The translations under genes were made by a program, and so were the position numbers. A stretch of DNA of 64,000 nucleotides, taken from contig NZ_CP071793.1 of the NCBI RefSeq assembly GCF_017498545.1, forward strand, positions 806,001 to 870,000, given 5' to 3'. The notes beneath the pieces are model-generated. The model worked only from the letters and a program-made list of their open reading frames with translations. It was not told where the DNA came from and ran no database searches. Shown piece after piece: positions 19,223 to 27,643 of this stretch (its first letter is position 1; every line of letters begins with the position of its first letter). The stretch comes from Sulfidibacter corallicola. Lineage in GTDB: Bacteria > Acidobacteriota > Holophagae > Acanthopleuribacterales > Acanthopleuribacteraceae.

Positions 19223-19919
19223 GGGTGAGGCCTTTGGCGACGGGGTCGGTGGGCGGCAGCCTTCTGCGAAGCTCCATGATTATAGGGGGAAAGTAACGGG
19301 CCTGCCAGTAGCTGGGTTACAAGCCGATCGACTGGTTTTTCCCGTCGTGGTGTGAGATCGTCCGATCGGGGGATCCGGAGAGCTGATCGGTACTTCGGTT
19401 CTGCCCTTTGCGATGACGATGGGTCGACGAGCCACCTCCGCGCGGGGAGTGCCCGCACGGTGGAAGACGACCAACCTGCCTTGGTCCGCGCACACACGGT
19501 GACGCGTGTGTTTAATGTACCTATCGCACGTTCAGACCAGCTCTTGACTTGATCTCGGCCCGGCGATCCTGGACGGTGGTCGCGGTGATGCTCCGCGTGT
19601 GACTTCGGCATCCGGCGATGTTCCCGCTCGGAAAGAACGACCAAGGCCGAATCTCTCCAGCGGAAGAGTGGCCGAGAAGCCCCCAGCCCGCGCCCTCGCT
19701 GCCGCCGAACACGGGACGGTTTCCATGAAACGCGTCATCGAGGTTCCGTGAGGCCCATTCCGGCGGTGATCGCCACCTGGGACCGCCTGGCGCGAAGGTG
19801 GCGGCCCCCAAAAAGGTGGGGGGAAGGGGGGGTCGCCCTGCGGCGGCGGCCCCTCTACCCGAAATGTCGTGAGTCGATTCGATCGTGGCCCGCGAGTGTC
19901 GCCTTCGGACCTTGTCGCC
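19223..19919. other. About 700 bases without a gene
   Basis: Overlapping short frames only. It contains a G-rich stretch around 19805-19835. It should hold the promoter of the Npt/HEAT gene, but no confident hexamers were found. Confidence 0.45.
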
Positions 19920-20228
19920 TCAGTTCAAATTCTTGATGTCCTTCAACTTGACCTTGTCTTTGAGAAACTGGATGGTGATGCGAACTTCCTTGGTTTCCCA
20001 GGTATAACGTGTCGTTTCGAAGGGGCCGACCTTGGTGCCCTCGGTTTCGCTGGGCTCGCCGAGGATGTCGACCACTTGTTGCTTGGTCATGTTGGACTCG
20101 ATCTTTTCGTAGTTCTCGCGACTGATTTTCCCGCCACACGCCAGCAGGAAACACAGGACGGCCATCAAAACCAGATGGCCCAGGCGTTTGGCGATTGGGC
20201 GAAGAAGAGAAAGGGATGAACAAGACAT
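19920..20228 (-). CDS. BamE/SmpA-like (DUF3862-type) lipoprotein
   Basis: 102 residues. The lipobox is LLAC (signal: LGHLVLMAVLCFLLAC), so it is a lipoprotein anchored through this Cys. The mature part ISRENYEKIESNMTKQQVVDILGEPSE, then TTRYTWETKEVRITIQFLKDKV, has the BamE-fold helix-helix-strand pattern with the invariant M-x3-V-x2-[IL]-G-x-P. ATG 20228 has GGAGG five bases upstream. It is probably not BamE itself, because the pattern is shared by many small envelope lipoproteins. It lies 75 bases downstream of the GlsB-like gene on the same strand. Confidence 0.8.
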   Translation of the reverse strand: MSCSSLSLLRPIAKRLGHLVLMAVLCFLLACGGKISRENYEKIESNMTKQQVVDILGEPSETEGTKVGPFETTRYTWETKEVRITIQFLKDKVKLKDIKNLN

Positions 20229-20303
20229 GTTTGCCTCCGAATGCGGTCGCTCCCAAGTGAACCGTCGGGTACGGCTTCGAGTGTCGGGTGTACCGCGGAA
20301 ATA

Positions 20304-20543
20304 TCATTTTTTCAATAGATTGATCACGGCCAGGAACAAGACGGCGCCGACGAACGCGGTGATGATGGAACCGATCGGTCCACCGGCGTGAATGCCCAGC
20401 AGTCCGAAGGCGTAGCCGCCCACATAGGAGCCGACGACGCCGACGACCAGGTTCCCCAGCAGGTTGAGACTGTTGCCTTTCATGACCTTGCCGGCCAGCC
20501 AGCCCGCGATCAGGCCGATGATCAGGAAGAAAATCAAATCCAT
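20304..20543 (-). CDS. GlsB/YeaQ/YmgE-family stress-response membrane protein
   Basis: 79 residues with three hydrophobic segments and the family wording: FLIIGLIAGWLAGKVMKG, LLGNLVVGVVGSYVGGYAFGLLGI, GGPIGSIITAFVGAVLFLAVINLLKK. Full length. ATG 20543 is used, and GAGGAG lies about 12 bases upstream, a little far. Members are transglycosylase-associated or stress-induced inner-membrane proteins of unknown mechanism. Confidence 0.92.
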   Translation of the reverse strand: MDLIFFLIIGLIAGWLAGKVMKGNSLNLLGNLVVGVVGSYVGGYAFGLLGIHAGGPIGSIITAFVGAVLFLAVINLLKK

Positions 20544-21118
20544 GGTTGGTCCATGCTCCTCTAGAAATGAGATGGGGACTCGAATTTCGGACGATGTCGC
20601 TCGAATACTAACAAGTGTCCATCCGAAAACACCGGTATTTTGAAAGATTTTCTCTGAACCGGTCCAGTTTTCATTGCAACGAAGGATCGCCTCCAATGTG
20701 ACGAATTTTGACTAATCATCTGGTGGTAAAAATCTTTATGGAGCTTGGCGATCGAGCTCCGTTGCCCTGCCGCACCAACAGAATCACCTGGGCAGTGATG
20801 CTCTTTCCGGTTTTGGATGGGCGCCGGCAAACCCATGTGCGGAAGCCCCGGCCTTTTGGCGTTTCTACCTTCCTGGCGCGTTTTCGCTGGGCGTCACCGC
20901 CCGTTTCCAGAAACCGCCGAACCGGGCTGGATCCGGTGGTGACGGGGCTCTCGCGTGGGGAAAGCTTCCTTTCCAGCCTTGGATCGACGTGGTAAAGTGT
21001 GAATCCTCAGATGCTTTATCCATTGGTTGTATTTAATCATTCGGTCTGGAGTGGCCGATTTTGTCTTCGAATCAGGTGTGAACCGGAATAGGTCAAAGGC
21101 GATCTCGGGAGGAAAGAC
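20544..21118. other. Divergent intergenic region
   Basis: Leaders of the GlsB-like gene (minus) and the isoaspartyl peptidase (plus). No gene. TTGGTTGTATTTAAT around 21020-21040 is a possible but weak promoter on the plus strand. Confidence 0.4.
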
Positions 21119-22192
21119 GTGTTGAGTTCGTTTGAGTGGTGGCCGAATGCCGATTTTTCAGGCTTTTCGGCCCGCATGGTGGTGCTTCGTCCCACCATCG
21201 AAACTTGGGCTGTACCCCTTTTGTGGATGATGGGGTGGTTCTTTCTTGCCCCACAGGGGCTTGCGAGTCAAAAACCGATCGCCATCGCGATTCACGGCGG
21301 CGCGGGGACCATCCTGAAAAAGAACATGACGCCCGAAAAGGAACAGGCGTACATCGATCATTTGAACAAGTCACTGGCCATCGGCTACGAGGTGCTGGAA
21401 AAAGGCGGCACCAGCCTCGACGCGGTGGTCGCCACCATCGTGTTCATGGAAGATTCGCCGCTGTTCAATGCGGGCAAGGGTGCCGTTTTCACCAACAAGG
21501 GCACCCATGAATTGGATGCCTCCATCATGAACGGCGCCGATTTGAGTGCCGGGTGCGTGGCCGGCGTGAGCCGAATCAAGAATCCCATACTTCTGGCCCG
21601 TGCCGTTTTGGATCACTCGCCCCACGTACTCCTTTCCGGGGAAGGGGCCGAGCAGTTCGCGCGCGATCGGGGACTGAAGATGGTGGATCCCGAATATTTC
21701 CGCACCGAACGGCGCTGGAAAGAGTTGCAGGAGGCGTTGGACAAGGAACGCCGCAGCCAGCCGGCCCCGGCATCTTCCAAACACGGCACCGTGGGTGTGG
21801 TGGCCCTGGATCGCCACGGGAATCTCGCCGCCGGGACCTCCACGGGCGGCTTGACCAACAAAAAGTTCGGTCGCATCGGGGATTCTCCGCTGATCGGTGC
21901 CGGCACCTACGCCACCAACCAGGGGTGTGCCGTCTCCGCCACCGGCCAGGGTGAGTACTTCATCCGGGCGACCGTGGCCCGCGACATTTCGGCCCTGGTC
22001 GAAATGACCGGTATGGATGTGCAGCGTGCCGCCGACAAGGTCATCAAGACCAAGCTGGATTCGATCGGCGGAACCGGAGGCGTCATCGTGCTCGATCGCT
22101 CCGGCAACGTGGCCTTTTCCTTCAACACCGAGGGCATGTACCGCGGTTACCGGCGTTCCGGCGCCGATCCGGTGGTCGCCATCTATCGCTGA
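21119..22192 (+). CDS. Exported isoaspartyl peptidase/L-asparaginase (Ntn hydrolase)
   Basis: 357 residues. It cleaves beta-aspartyl dipeptides and asparagine after autoproteolysis. Family marks are AIHGGAGTI at the mature start, EKGGTSLDAVVATIVFMEDSPLFNAGKGAVFTNKG, ELDASIMNG, and the self-cleavage site HGTVGVVALD, where Thr224 becomes the N-terminal nucleophile of the beta chain, followed by GNLAAGTSTGGLTNKKFGRIGDSPLIGAGTYA. The start is GTG, fixed by GGGAGGAA just upstream. This gives a long signal sequence that ends LAPQGLAS. Export of this normally cytosolic enzyme is known in several Gram-negatives. Monocistronic. Confidence 0.93.
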   Translation: MLSSFEWWPNADFSGFSARMVVLRPTIETWAVPLLWMMGWFFLAPQGLASQKPIAIAIHGGAGTILKKNMTPEKEQAYIDHLNKSLAIGYEVLEKGGTSLDAVVATIVFMEDSPLFNAGKGAVFTNKGTHELDASIMNGADLSAGCVAGVSRIKNPILLARAVLDHSPHVLLSGEGAEQFARDRGLKMVDPEYFRTERRWKELQEALDKERRSQPAPASSKHGTVGVVALDRHGNLAAGTSTGGLTNKKFGRIGDSPLIGAGTYATNQGCAVSATGQGEYFIRATVARDISALVEMTGMDVQRAADKVIKTKLDSIGGTGGVIVLDRSGNVAFSFNTEGMYRGYRRSGADPVVAIYR

Positions 22193-22459
22193 TGGTTCGT
22201 CTGGCTCCCCATCGGCGTTTTGCGGGTTGCAGCGCCGATTGGGACCGGTTCTTCGGGTGAATGCCATGGTGAATTGTGGTGATGTAGATCACAAAATTTT
22301 GGGAGCTCCTCATACCTCGACTCGTTTGGCTTCAGCCCTTGGCACGAGCCAAAACGCGCTCAATTCCTCAAAAAAAAGTGACCCTTACTGTGAATTTTGT
22401 GCGCCCTTTACCGATACTTTGTAGTATCCCCCCTTTTTCGATTCCATTCGAGGAACCGT

Positions 22460-23077
22460 ATGCTCACCAAGACACCCCAGCTTAAAAAAGCGTTATCCGA
22501 TTTGAAGCAATCCGTTCAAGAATCCATGTCCCACGGTAAAAACCTCAAAAAATCGCTCATCGAAAGCACCCTAGGAACCAAGCTCGAAAAACACGCCCAA
22601 TTGGAGTTGGTACTCGACAAGTACCTCGAGTTGATCGAAAAACAATTGGTTCCCGCTCTGGTCAAAGTCATCGAACCGGAGCCCGCTCACGAGCCTCAGA
22701 ATTCCGGCGGCAAACGCAGGGGCCTGCCCCGTTACCGCCGTCGCCTGCCCATGCACTACAGTTTGCCGGGCCAAAAGGTCAAGCCGCGCCACGCCTATTC
22801 GCGCGATATCGGCGCCATGGGCCTGTTCATCATGTCCAACCGCTTGGAGAAGGTCGGTCAATCGCTCCAGGTGGACATCGAAGTTCCCGAATATGGCCTG
22901 ATCAAGGTTCAGGCCGTGGTGGTGTGGACCAAATGGGTACCACCACCCCTGCGCAGCGTCGAGTACACCGGTTTCGGTGTCCGCATCACCTATGCGCCGC
23001 AGAAATGGTACGAGTTTTTTCTGTCGGTGGAAGAAGAGCATCATAGCCACGGTGGCGATCACGGCGATCACCATTGA
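22460..23077 (+). CDS. PilZ-like domain protein
   Basis: 205 residues. A charged helical N-terminus (about 1-75) precedes a PilZ-like barrel from about 90: RRRLPMHYSLPGQKVKPRHAYSRDIGAMGLFIMSNRLEKVGQSLQVDIEVPEYG, then AVVVWTKWVPPPLRSVEYTGFGVRI. The RxxxR part is present as RYRRR, but the second c-di-GMP motif (D/N-x-S-x-x-G) reads RDIGAMGLF, with the Ser replaced by Gly, so nucleotide binding is doubtful. The C-terminus is His-rich (HHSHGGDHGDHH). ATG 22460 follows GAGGAA. Confidence 0.75.
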   Translation: MLTKTPQLKKALSDLKQSVQESMSHGKNLKKSLIESTLGTKLEKHAQLELVLDKYLELIEKQLVPALVKVIEPEPAHEPQNSGGKRRGLPRYRRRLPMHYSLPGQKVKPRHAYSRDIGAMGLFIMSNRLEKVGQSLQVDIEVPEYGLIKVQAVVVWTKWVPPPLRSVEYTGFGVRITYAPQKWYEFFLSVEEEHHSHGGDHGDHH

Positions 23078-23204
23078 AAACCCGTGGTGGCCCAGGCCGA
23101 AATGGCGATGCACGAAGCGGGTTCGCTACGTCGCGAACCCGCCTCGTGTTTCATTGGCGATGCTTTTTTTTAGTAAAAGTACGTGCATTTTTATAAACTC
23201 GACA

Positions 23205-23239
23205 TATAATCGATAGTGACGATAAAATTAGACCGGTCG
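23205..23239 (+). promoter_or_regulatory. tetR promoter -10 and operator
   Basis: A consensus TATAAT at 23205-23210, with a weak -35 upstream, is followed at 23229-23239 by TAGACCGGTCG. The same 11-mer in reverse orientation occurs in the promoter of the SDR gene at 24077-24087. It lies nine bases before the tetR ATG, where bound repressor would block the start of transcription or translation. Confidence 0.65.
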
Positions 23240-23247
23240 GTTTGGGT

Positions 23248-23826
23248 ATGAAACAAGATACGAAAAGATTGCTGCTCGAAAAGGGCTTGGAGATTTTGAC
23301 CCGCAAGGGCTTCAACAATACGGGAATTCAAGAGGTGCTGTCCGCGGTCGGCGTGCCCAAGGGTTCCTTCTACCATTACTTCAAGAGCAAGGAAGACTTC
23401 GGGCTCCAGGTCGTCGACTACTACGCCCAGACCTCCATCGACCGCATGGATCGGTTCATGAAGGACGAGGCCTTTCCACCGCTGGAACGCCTGCGGCGAT
23501 TTTTCGAAAACGCCGTGAAGGAAATGAAGGAAAACGAATTCTGCGGCGGTTGCTTCATCGGCAATATGAGCCAGGAAATGGGCGACTTGAGCGAGTCTTT
23601 CGAGAAGAAGCTGGAGCGCAAGTGGCAGGCCAGTCGCAGTTGTATCGCCCATTGCCTGATTGCCGCCCGTCAGGCGGGCGACCTGAAGTTGACCTGTGAT
23701 GCGGACGACCTGGCCGATTTCCTGTTGAACGCCTGGCAGGGGGCCCTGATGCGGATGAAAGTGACGAAATCCGCCGATCCGCTGGAACTCTACCTCCAAA
23801 TTGTCTTTGTGGATTTGCTGAAATAA
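23248..23826 (+). CDS. TetR-family repressor, NemR-like
   Basis: 192 residues. The N-terminal HTH reads KGFNNTGIQEVLSAVGVPKGSFYHYFKSKEDFG, in which PKGSFYHYF-SKE-FG is very close to E. coli NemR. In the ligand domain a FCGGCFIGNMSQEMGDLSESF stretch aligns with the NemR region around its redox-active Cys, so sensing of electrophiles or oxidants through Cys is plausible. Start ATG 23248 (an in-frame TTG lies six bases earlier). Its own promoter and that of the SDR gene downstream share TAGACCGGTCG, which resembles the TAGACC-GGTCTA operator described for NemR. It is followed by a strong terminator. Autoregulation and control of the SDR gene are inferred. Confidence 0.9.
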   Translation: MKQDTKRLLLEKGLEILTRKGFNNTGIQEVLSAVGVPKGSFYHYFKSKEDFGLQVVDYYAQTSIDRMDRFMKDEAFPPLERLRRFFENAVKEMKENEFCGGCFIGNMSQEMGDLSESFEKKLERKWQASRSCIAHCLIAARQAGDLKLTCDADDLADFLLNAWQGALMRMKVTKSADPLELYLQIVFVDLLK

Positions 23827-23855
23827 ACCATTTAGTCTAGCTTTTTGCAAGTGGG

Positions 23856-23891
23856 AAGGCGGCGTGCTCGATTGGGTACGCCGCCTTTTTT
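23856..23891 (+). terminator. Rho-independent terminator after tetR
   Basis: A 10-bp stem, AAGGCGGCGT/ACGCCGCCTT, with a 12-base loop, followed by a run of T. Confidence 0.9.
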
Positions 23892-24063
23892 ATGCCTCGT
23901 GGCAAAAAAGAAAAAAAGTTCGCGGTGTCGTCGCTCGCCTCATGGTTTTGTTGGTGAACGTTTAAATGTTTGAAACAAAACGCGGTTGTGGAGATCGAGA
24001 TCTGTACTTGGCCAGAGGCTGAGGTGTCGTTCGCGATGGTGAGGTGAAAAAAAGTTTGCCTTG

Positions 24064-24091
24064 TTGCTTGACTAGACGACCGGTCTAGTTT
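24064..24091 (+). promoter_or_regulatory. SDR promoter with embedded TetR-type operator
   Basis: TTGCTT (24064-24069), a 16-base spacer and TAGTTT (24086-24091). The spacer and -10 box are covered by the inverted repeat CTAGAC-GACCG-GTCTAG (24072-24088). Its right part is the reverse complement of the 11-mer in the tetR promoter. The placement between -35 and -10 is typical for a repressor site. Confidence 0.7.
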
Positions 24092-24161
24092 AGATTTGCC
24101 TCATCGTCGCGTTCAGAGACGCCTCGGTATGGTCCTTCATCATTCCCGTGGAGTTTTCGTT

Positions 24162-24908
24162 ATGTCTTTTGAAAATAAAACCGTTGTGATTACCGGCGGT
24201 AACAGTGGTATCGGTCTCGCCTTCGCCGAATTGGCCTACGCCAGTGGCGCCAATGTCGTTATTTTTGGGCGCAACAAGGAGACCCTCGATGCCGCTGCCG
24301 CCAAGTTGGGGGAGCGCTGCCTGGCCGTTCGCGGCGACGTCGCCAAGTTGGCCGACCTCGACGTTCTATTTGAAGCGACCCGCGACCGTTTCGGCGGCAT
24401 CGACCATTTGGTCGTCAATGCGGGCATCGCCAAGTTGTTGCCCCTGGCCGACGCCGACGAGGCTCATTTCGACCAGTTGTTCGACGTGAACGTGAAGGGT
24501 GCCTTCTTCACCGTCAAAAAAGCCGAGCCGCTTCTGCGCGACAATGGGTCCGTCGTGATTGTCAGCTCCGTAGCCGGGCAAAAGGGATTTGCCGGTACTT
24601 CGGTCTACTCGGCCACCAAGGCCGCGGTTCGATCGTTCGCGCGCACCCTCTCCGCGGAACTTCTGCCGCGCGGGATTCGGGTCAACGTCGTCAGCCCCGG
24701 TCCCATCGAGACGCCCATTTTCGACCGCATGGGATTCACTCCCGAGCAAACCGTGGAAACCAAGGCCGGTTTCACCGAGGCGGTGCCCCTCAAGCGCATG
24801 GGTACCCCGGGTGAAGTGGCTGACGCGATCGCGTTTCTCTCGGCCCCCAGCGCCAGCTTCATCGTCGGTGTCGACCTGACGGTCGATGGCGGCATGGTCC
24901 AACTTTAA
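24162..24908 (+). CDS. Short-chain dehydrogenase/reductase
   Basis: 248 residues, a classical SDR. The cofactor motif is TGGNSGIG at 11-18, with Arg37 (FGRNKE) that favours NADPH. It also has NAG at 86-88, structural Asn110, and the catalytic Ser136, Tyr149 and Lys153 (VYSATKAAVRSF), then SPGPIETPIF and the C-terminal VDLTVDGGMVQL. GTGGAG lies upstream of ATG. The promoter carries an operator shared with the NemR-like TetR gene upstream, so it is probably induced by the same electrophile or toxic carbonyl signal. The substrate is unknown. Confidence 0.93.
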   Translation: MSFENKTVVITGGNSGIGLAFAELAYASGANVVIFGRNKETLDAAAAKLGERCLAVRGDVAKLADLDVLFEATRDRFGGIDHLVVNAGIAKLLPLADADEAHFDQLFDVNVKGAFFTVKKAEPLLRDNGSVVIVSSVAGQKGFAGTSVYSATKAAVRSFARTLSAELLPRGIRVNVVSPGPIETPIFDRMGFTPEQTVETKAGFTEAVPLKRMGTPGEVADAIAFLSAPSASFIVGVDLTVDGGMVQL

Positions 24909-25279
24909 TCCGACCCGATCGCGCGCGGAGCCCGGCGCTTCCCCGGGCCGGGTTTCGGGCGCCTTCTTCCACCGCAACCCCACCAACCACTCCGATTCCG
25001 CTGTCTTACTCTCAACCCTTTCTCCTTACTTCTCAGTAGGTTCCCTACCTCCACCACCATGGTCCGGTCTTCCCAGACCGGGCCTTTTTTTCTCGATGGG
25101 GTGGAGCGGGAGTCATCTGTCGCCCCTGCCGTCGGGTCAGGCACTTCACAAGAGTGACTCCCCAGGTAGCGCGCGACCACGATCGCTCGGAGTTGCGGCT
25201 CCGAACTCGCCGCCAGGCTGTCGGATCGGTCACGATCCTGGCCCCACTGGCGGTGCTTCGACAAGAAAGGAAGGTTCAT
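24909..25279. other. Intergenic between the SDR gene and pagL
   Basis: Contains the SDR terminator (25061-25091), then about 190 bases of leader before the pagL-like gene. No gene. Confidence 0.5.
25061..25091 (+). terminator. Rho-independent terminator after the SDR gene
   Basis: Stem GGTCCGGTCT/AGACCGGGCC (one G-T pair) with a four-base loop, followed by seven T. Confidence 0.92.
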
Positions 25280-25912
25280 ATGTTTCATCGCCAGACCAGC
25301 TACGCGACTCCCATTATTTCCAACCTCGTCCGAACCTGGGTCAAGGTACTGGCGTTGCTCCTGTTCGTGGCCGGCGGATCGACTCCGCTCCTGGCCCAGA
25401 TTCCCGGCTTGCCCAAGGAACCTTACGGGATCGACAACCTCGACCTGGTCGTCGGCAACGGCGAGGGTTCCGACAATTTCCGAATCGCGCTGCAGTGGGA
25501 CTGGTTTCAGCGCACCACTCCCAACCGGCAGTGGACGATTCTGGCCTCTCTGGCCCCGAACTACTCGGTCTTCAACGGCGAAACCCGCGCTGACGGCGTG
25601 ACCGCCAAGCTTCGCGATGTAGGACTGACTCCCGTATTTACCCTCATCCCCAACAGGTTCGCCGGCGGATGGGCGACCCCATACGTGGAAGCGGGTATCG
25701 GCCTACACTACCTGACCGAAAAGAACGTCGGCTTCAAGAGTTTCTCCACCAATTTCCAATTCGGCGATCACATCGGAATCGGTGCCTACTTCGGACGAAA
25801 AAACGCCTACAAGGTGGGCTATATCTTTCAGCACCTTTCCAACGGTGGTATCGACGCGCCCAACCCCGGCATCAATTTCCATATGATTTCCATGGGCTTC
25901 AAATTGCGCTGA
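25280..25912 (+). CDS. PagL-type lipid A 3-O-deacylase (acyloxyacyl hydrolase family)
   Basis: 210 residues. A signal peptide (VKVLALLLFVAGGSTPLLA) is followed by an eight-strand beta-barrel. The C-terminal signature FQHLSNGGIDAPNPGINF contains the catalytic His185 and Ser187 and the PNPG of PagL. It would sit in the outer membrane and remove the 3-position acyl chain of lipid A, changing immune recognition and permeability. ATG 25280 is preceded by AAGGAAGG, and an in-frame extension to 25154 lacks a signal. Its presence indicates that the organism makes lipid A. Confidence 0.85.
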   Translation: MFHRQTSYATPIISNLVRTWVKVLALLLFVAGGSTPLLAQIPGLPKEPYGIDNLDLVVGNGEGSDNFRIALQWDWFQRTTPNRQWTILASLAPNYSVFNGETRADGVTAKLRDVGLTPVFTLIPNRFAGGWATPYVEAGIGLHYLTEKNVGFKSFSTNFQFGDHIGIGAYFGRKNAYKVGYIFQHLSNGGIDAPNPGINFHMISMGFKLR

Positions 25913-26072
25913 TCGTAGCGGTAAGGGGCGCCGAGACCAGGTCTCGAGCTACTGCCTGCCTCGCCGTTGCCCAAGTGACCCGAGACGCTGATTCCAAAAT
26001 TTGAATCTTTTAATTCAGAATTTTGAATTTGGTGCCGATGGAGCACTTGTCTCTTACAATCGCCTGGTCCAT

Positions 26073-26112
26073 AAAAAAATCCCCATCACCGTGAATCGGG
26101 TGAGTGATGGGG
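26073..26112 (-). terminator. Minus-strand terminator-like hairpin
   Basis: Stem CCCCATCAC/GTGATGGGG with a 14-base loop. Read on the minus strand it is followed by ATTTTTTT. No minus-strand gene precedes it within 500 bases. Confidence 0.7.
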
Positions 26113-26189
26113 AGTGAAAACCGGCAGATTCGGACCGGTTAATTTCTGTAAGCGTCTTTTTGAGTTATCTTTTTTAAATTAAGTTGGTT

Positions 26190-26216
26190 AGCCCCGGGTA
26201 AATCCCGGGGCTTTTT
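26190..26216 (+). terminator. Rho-independent terminator, plus strand
   Basis: A perfect 9-bp stem, AGCCCCGGG/CCCGGGGCT, with a TAAAT loop and a T5 tail. Possibly the end of the pagL transcript, 280 bases downstream of its stop. Confidence 0.85.
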
Positions 26217-26670
26217 CGTTAGAAAACACGAAATCGATGAAAAATACAACGAGGACTTCGAAAAAGGGGAAGTCCCACTCCTGGGCTGGTCCAAGATCGT
26301 AAATGGTAAACGCCCAAATTTTAGGGCTTGTCGTTCGGACCTGATGATTCGTTTGAGCCATATTTGTGCCAAATTTTTTTAGCGAAGACGGACAGATTTT
26401 TAAAATTGGTCAGGGAGACTCTGGGCTCCCACCCGTTGTTTAAAGTGATGGTTTCGCATTTCCAAATGAACGATCGCGCTTCGAAGGCCCGTACCGGGTG
26501 GTGCCAATCCGGTCGGATCCGGTTCCCGCGGCCGATCTTCCCCGATATGGAAGAAAATCTTCGTGTCGCTGGACGCGATTGCCGCCACACGGTTGTTCAT
26601 CACTCAAAGACCTGGATTCAAGCTAAAGGCGAAATCGATTTCACCGTTCAGTTTCTGAGAGGAGAAGGCC

Positions 26671-27324
26671 ATGACGACCCCCGTCCCCCTGCTTGTCGCT
26701 GATGATCATCCCATTGTGCGCCAAGGGATCGTGCGTGTCATCGAGAAGGATCCCGCGTTTCGCATCGTGGCGGAGTGCGGTGACGGAAACGAGGCGATGG
26801 CGACCCTGCGCACGGGATCCGTACGCATCGCCGTTTTGGACATTTCCATGCCGGGACTGTCCGGACTCGAAATCGTCAAGCTGGCGACGCGAGAGCGGAT
26901 TCCCGTTCAATTTCTGGTGCTCACCATGTATCGCGACGAGGAGTACCTGGAAGAGGCGATGGATCTCGGGGTCAAGGGTTACATTCTCAAAGACAGTGCG
27001 ATTCGCGAGTTGTTGGCTGGTCTCCACGCCGTTGCCGAGGGGCGCTATTTCATCAGCCCGCTGGTTTCGGGGTTCCTCGTCGATCGCGAACGGCGGCGCA
27101 AGGCACTGAGTCGCGACCTGCCGGCGCTCGCCGATTTGACGCCGTCCGAGCGCAACATCCTGCGCTTGATCGCGGAGAACAAGACCAGCAAAGAGATCGC
27201 CGACACCTTGATCGTCAGTTACCGAACGGTTCAAAACCACCGCGCCAACATATGCCGCAAGTTGGGGTTTCGCGGCCACAACCGGCTGCTTCAATTTGCG
27301 CTGGAGCATCGCGGCGCTCTCTAG
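26671..27324 (+). CDS. NarL/FixJ-family response regulator
   Basis: 217 residues. The receiver domain has Asp11-Asp12, phosphoacceptor Asp57 (VLDISMPG), Thr85 and Lys107 (YILKDSA). The C-terminal LuxR-type HTH (about 148-210) reads LTPSERNILRLIAENKTSKEIADTLIVSYRTVQNHRANICRKLGF. ATG follows GAGAGGAGAAGG. It is the natural partner of the HisKA_3 kinase that starts about 320 bases downstream on the same strand, because that kinase family phosphorylates NarL-type regulators. A terminator-like hairpin separates the two genes. Confidence 0.95.
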   Translation: MTTPVPLLVADDHPIVRQGIVRVIEKDPAFRIVAECGDGNEAMATLRTGSVRIAVLDISMPGLSGLEIVKLATRERIPVQFLVLTMYRDEEYLEEAMDLGVKGYILKDSAIRELLAGLHAVAEGRYFISPLVSGFLVDRERRRKALSRDLPALADLTPSERNILRLIAENKTSKEIADTLIVSYRTVQNHRANICRKLGFRGHNRLLQFALEHRGAL

Positions 27325-27643
27325 ATCGGCGTGAGCAATAGAGCTGTCCGCGAATCACACCGGGCGACACGAATTCATCACCTTCCTCCGGTCCCATTTT
27401 CCTGATTATTCTTAATGACCGGCGGTACCGCGGAAACCATTCCGTGGAAATGCTTTGATTCGTGTCCATTCGTGTAATCCGGGGACAAAATTGTCCGGTT
27501 CCAAGAAAACCCCCAAGCGTTTCTCCCGTTCTCAGGGGGGTTTTGTCTCCTCGGGCATTCGGCGGTTCAAATAGACCTCGGTTCGCAGCACGGACTGAAT
27601 GGACACCTTTTGATGACCCCTAAATACTCGGAATTTTGAGTAG
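27325..27643. other. Spacer between the response regulator and the giant kinase
   Basis: Holds a terminator-like hairpin at 27506-27544. No gene. It is probably the promoter and leader region of the kinase. Confidence 0.5.
27506..27544 (+). terminator. Terminator-like hairpin after the response regulator
   Basis: A 9-bp stem, AAAACCCCC/GGGGGTTTT, with a loop of about 21 bases. Short T tail (TTTTG). It could act on either strand. Confidence 0.5.

Larger units (their letters stand above)
23827..24161. other. Intergenic with the tetR terminator and the SDR promoter/operator
   Basis: Holds the terminator at 23856-23891 and the regulated promoter at 24064-24091. No gene between them. Confidence 0.6.
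25913..26670. other. Intergenic with opposed terminators
   Basis: About 760 bases. Three hairpins lie in 26080-26212: a minus-strand terminator, a small AACCGG/CCGGTT stem at 26119-26140, and a plus-strand terminator. The remaining 450 bases before the response regulator hold no credible gene. A 124-codon frame from 26328 runs into the regulator in another phase and is rejected. Confidence 0.5.

Noticed and set aside
26328..26702. 124-codon frame before the response regulator
   Set aside because: Overlaps the regulator start in another phase, has no ribosome binding site and no recognisable motif.
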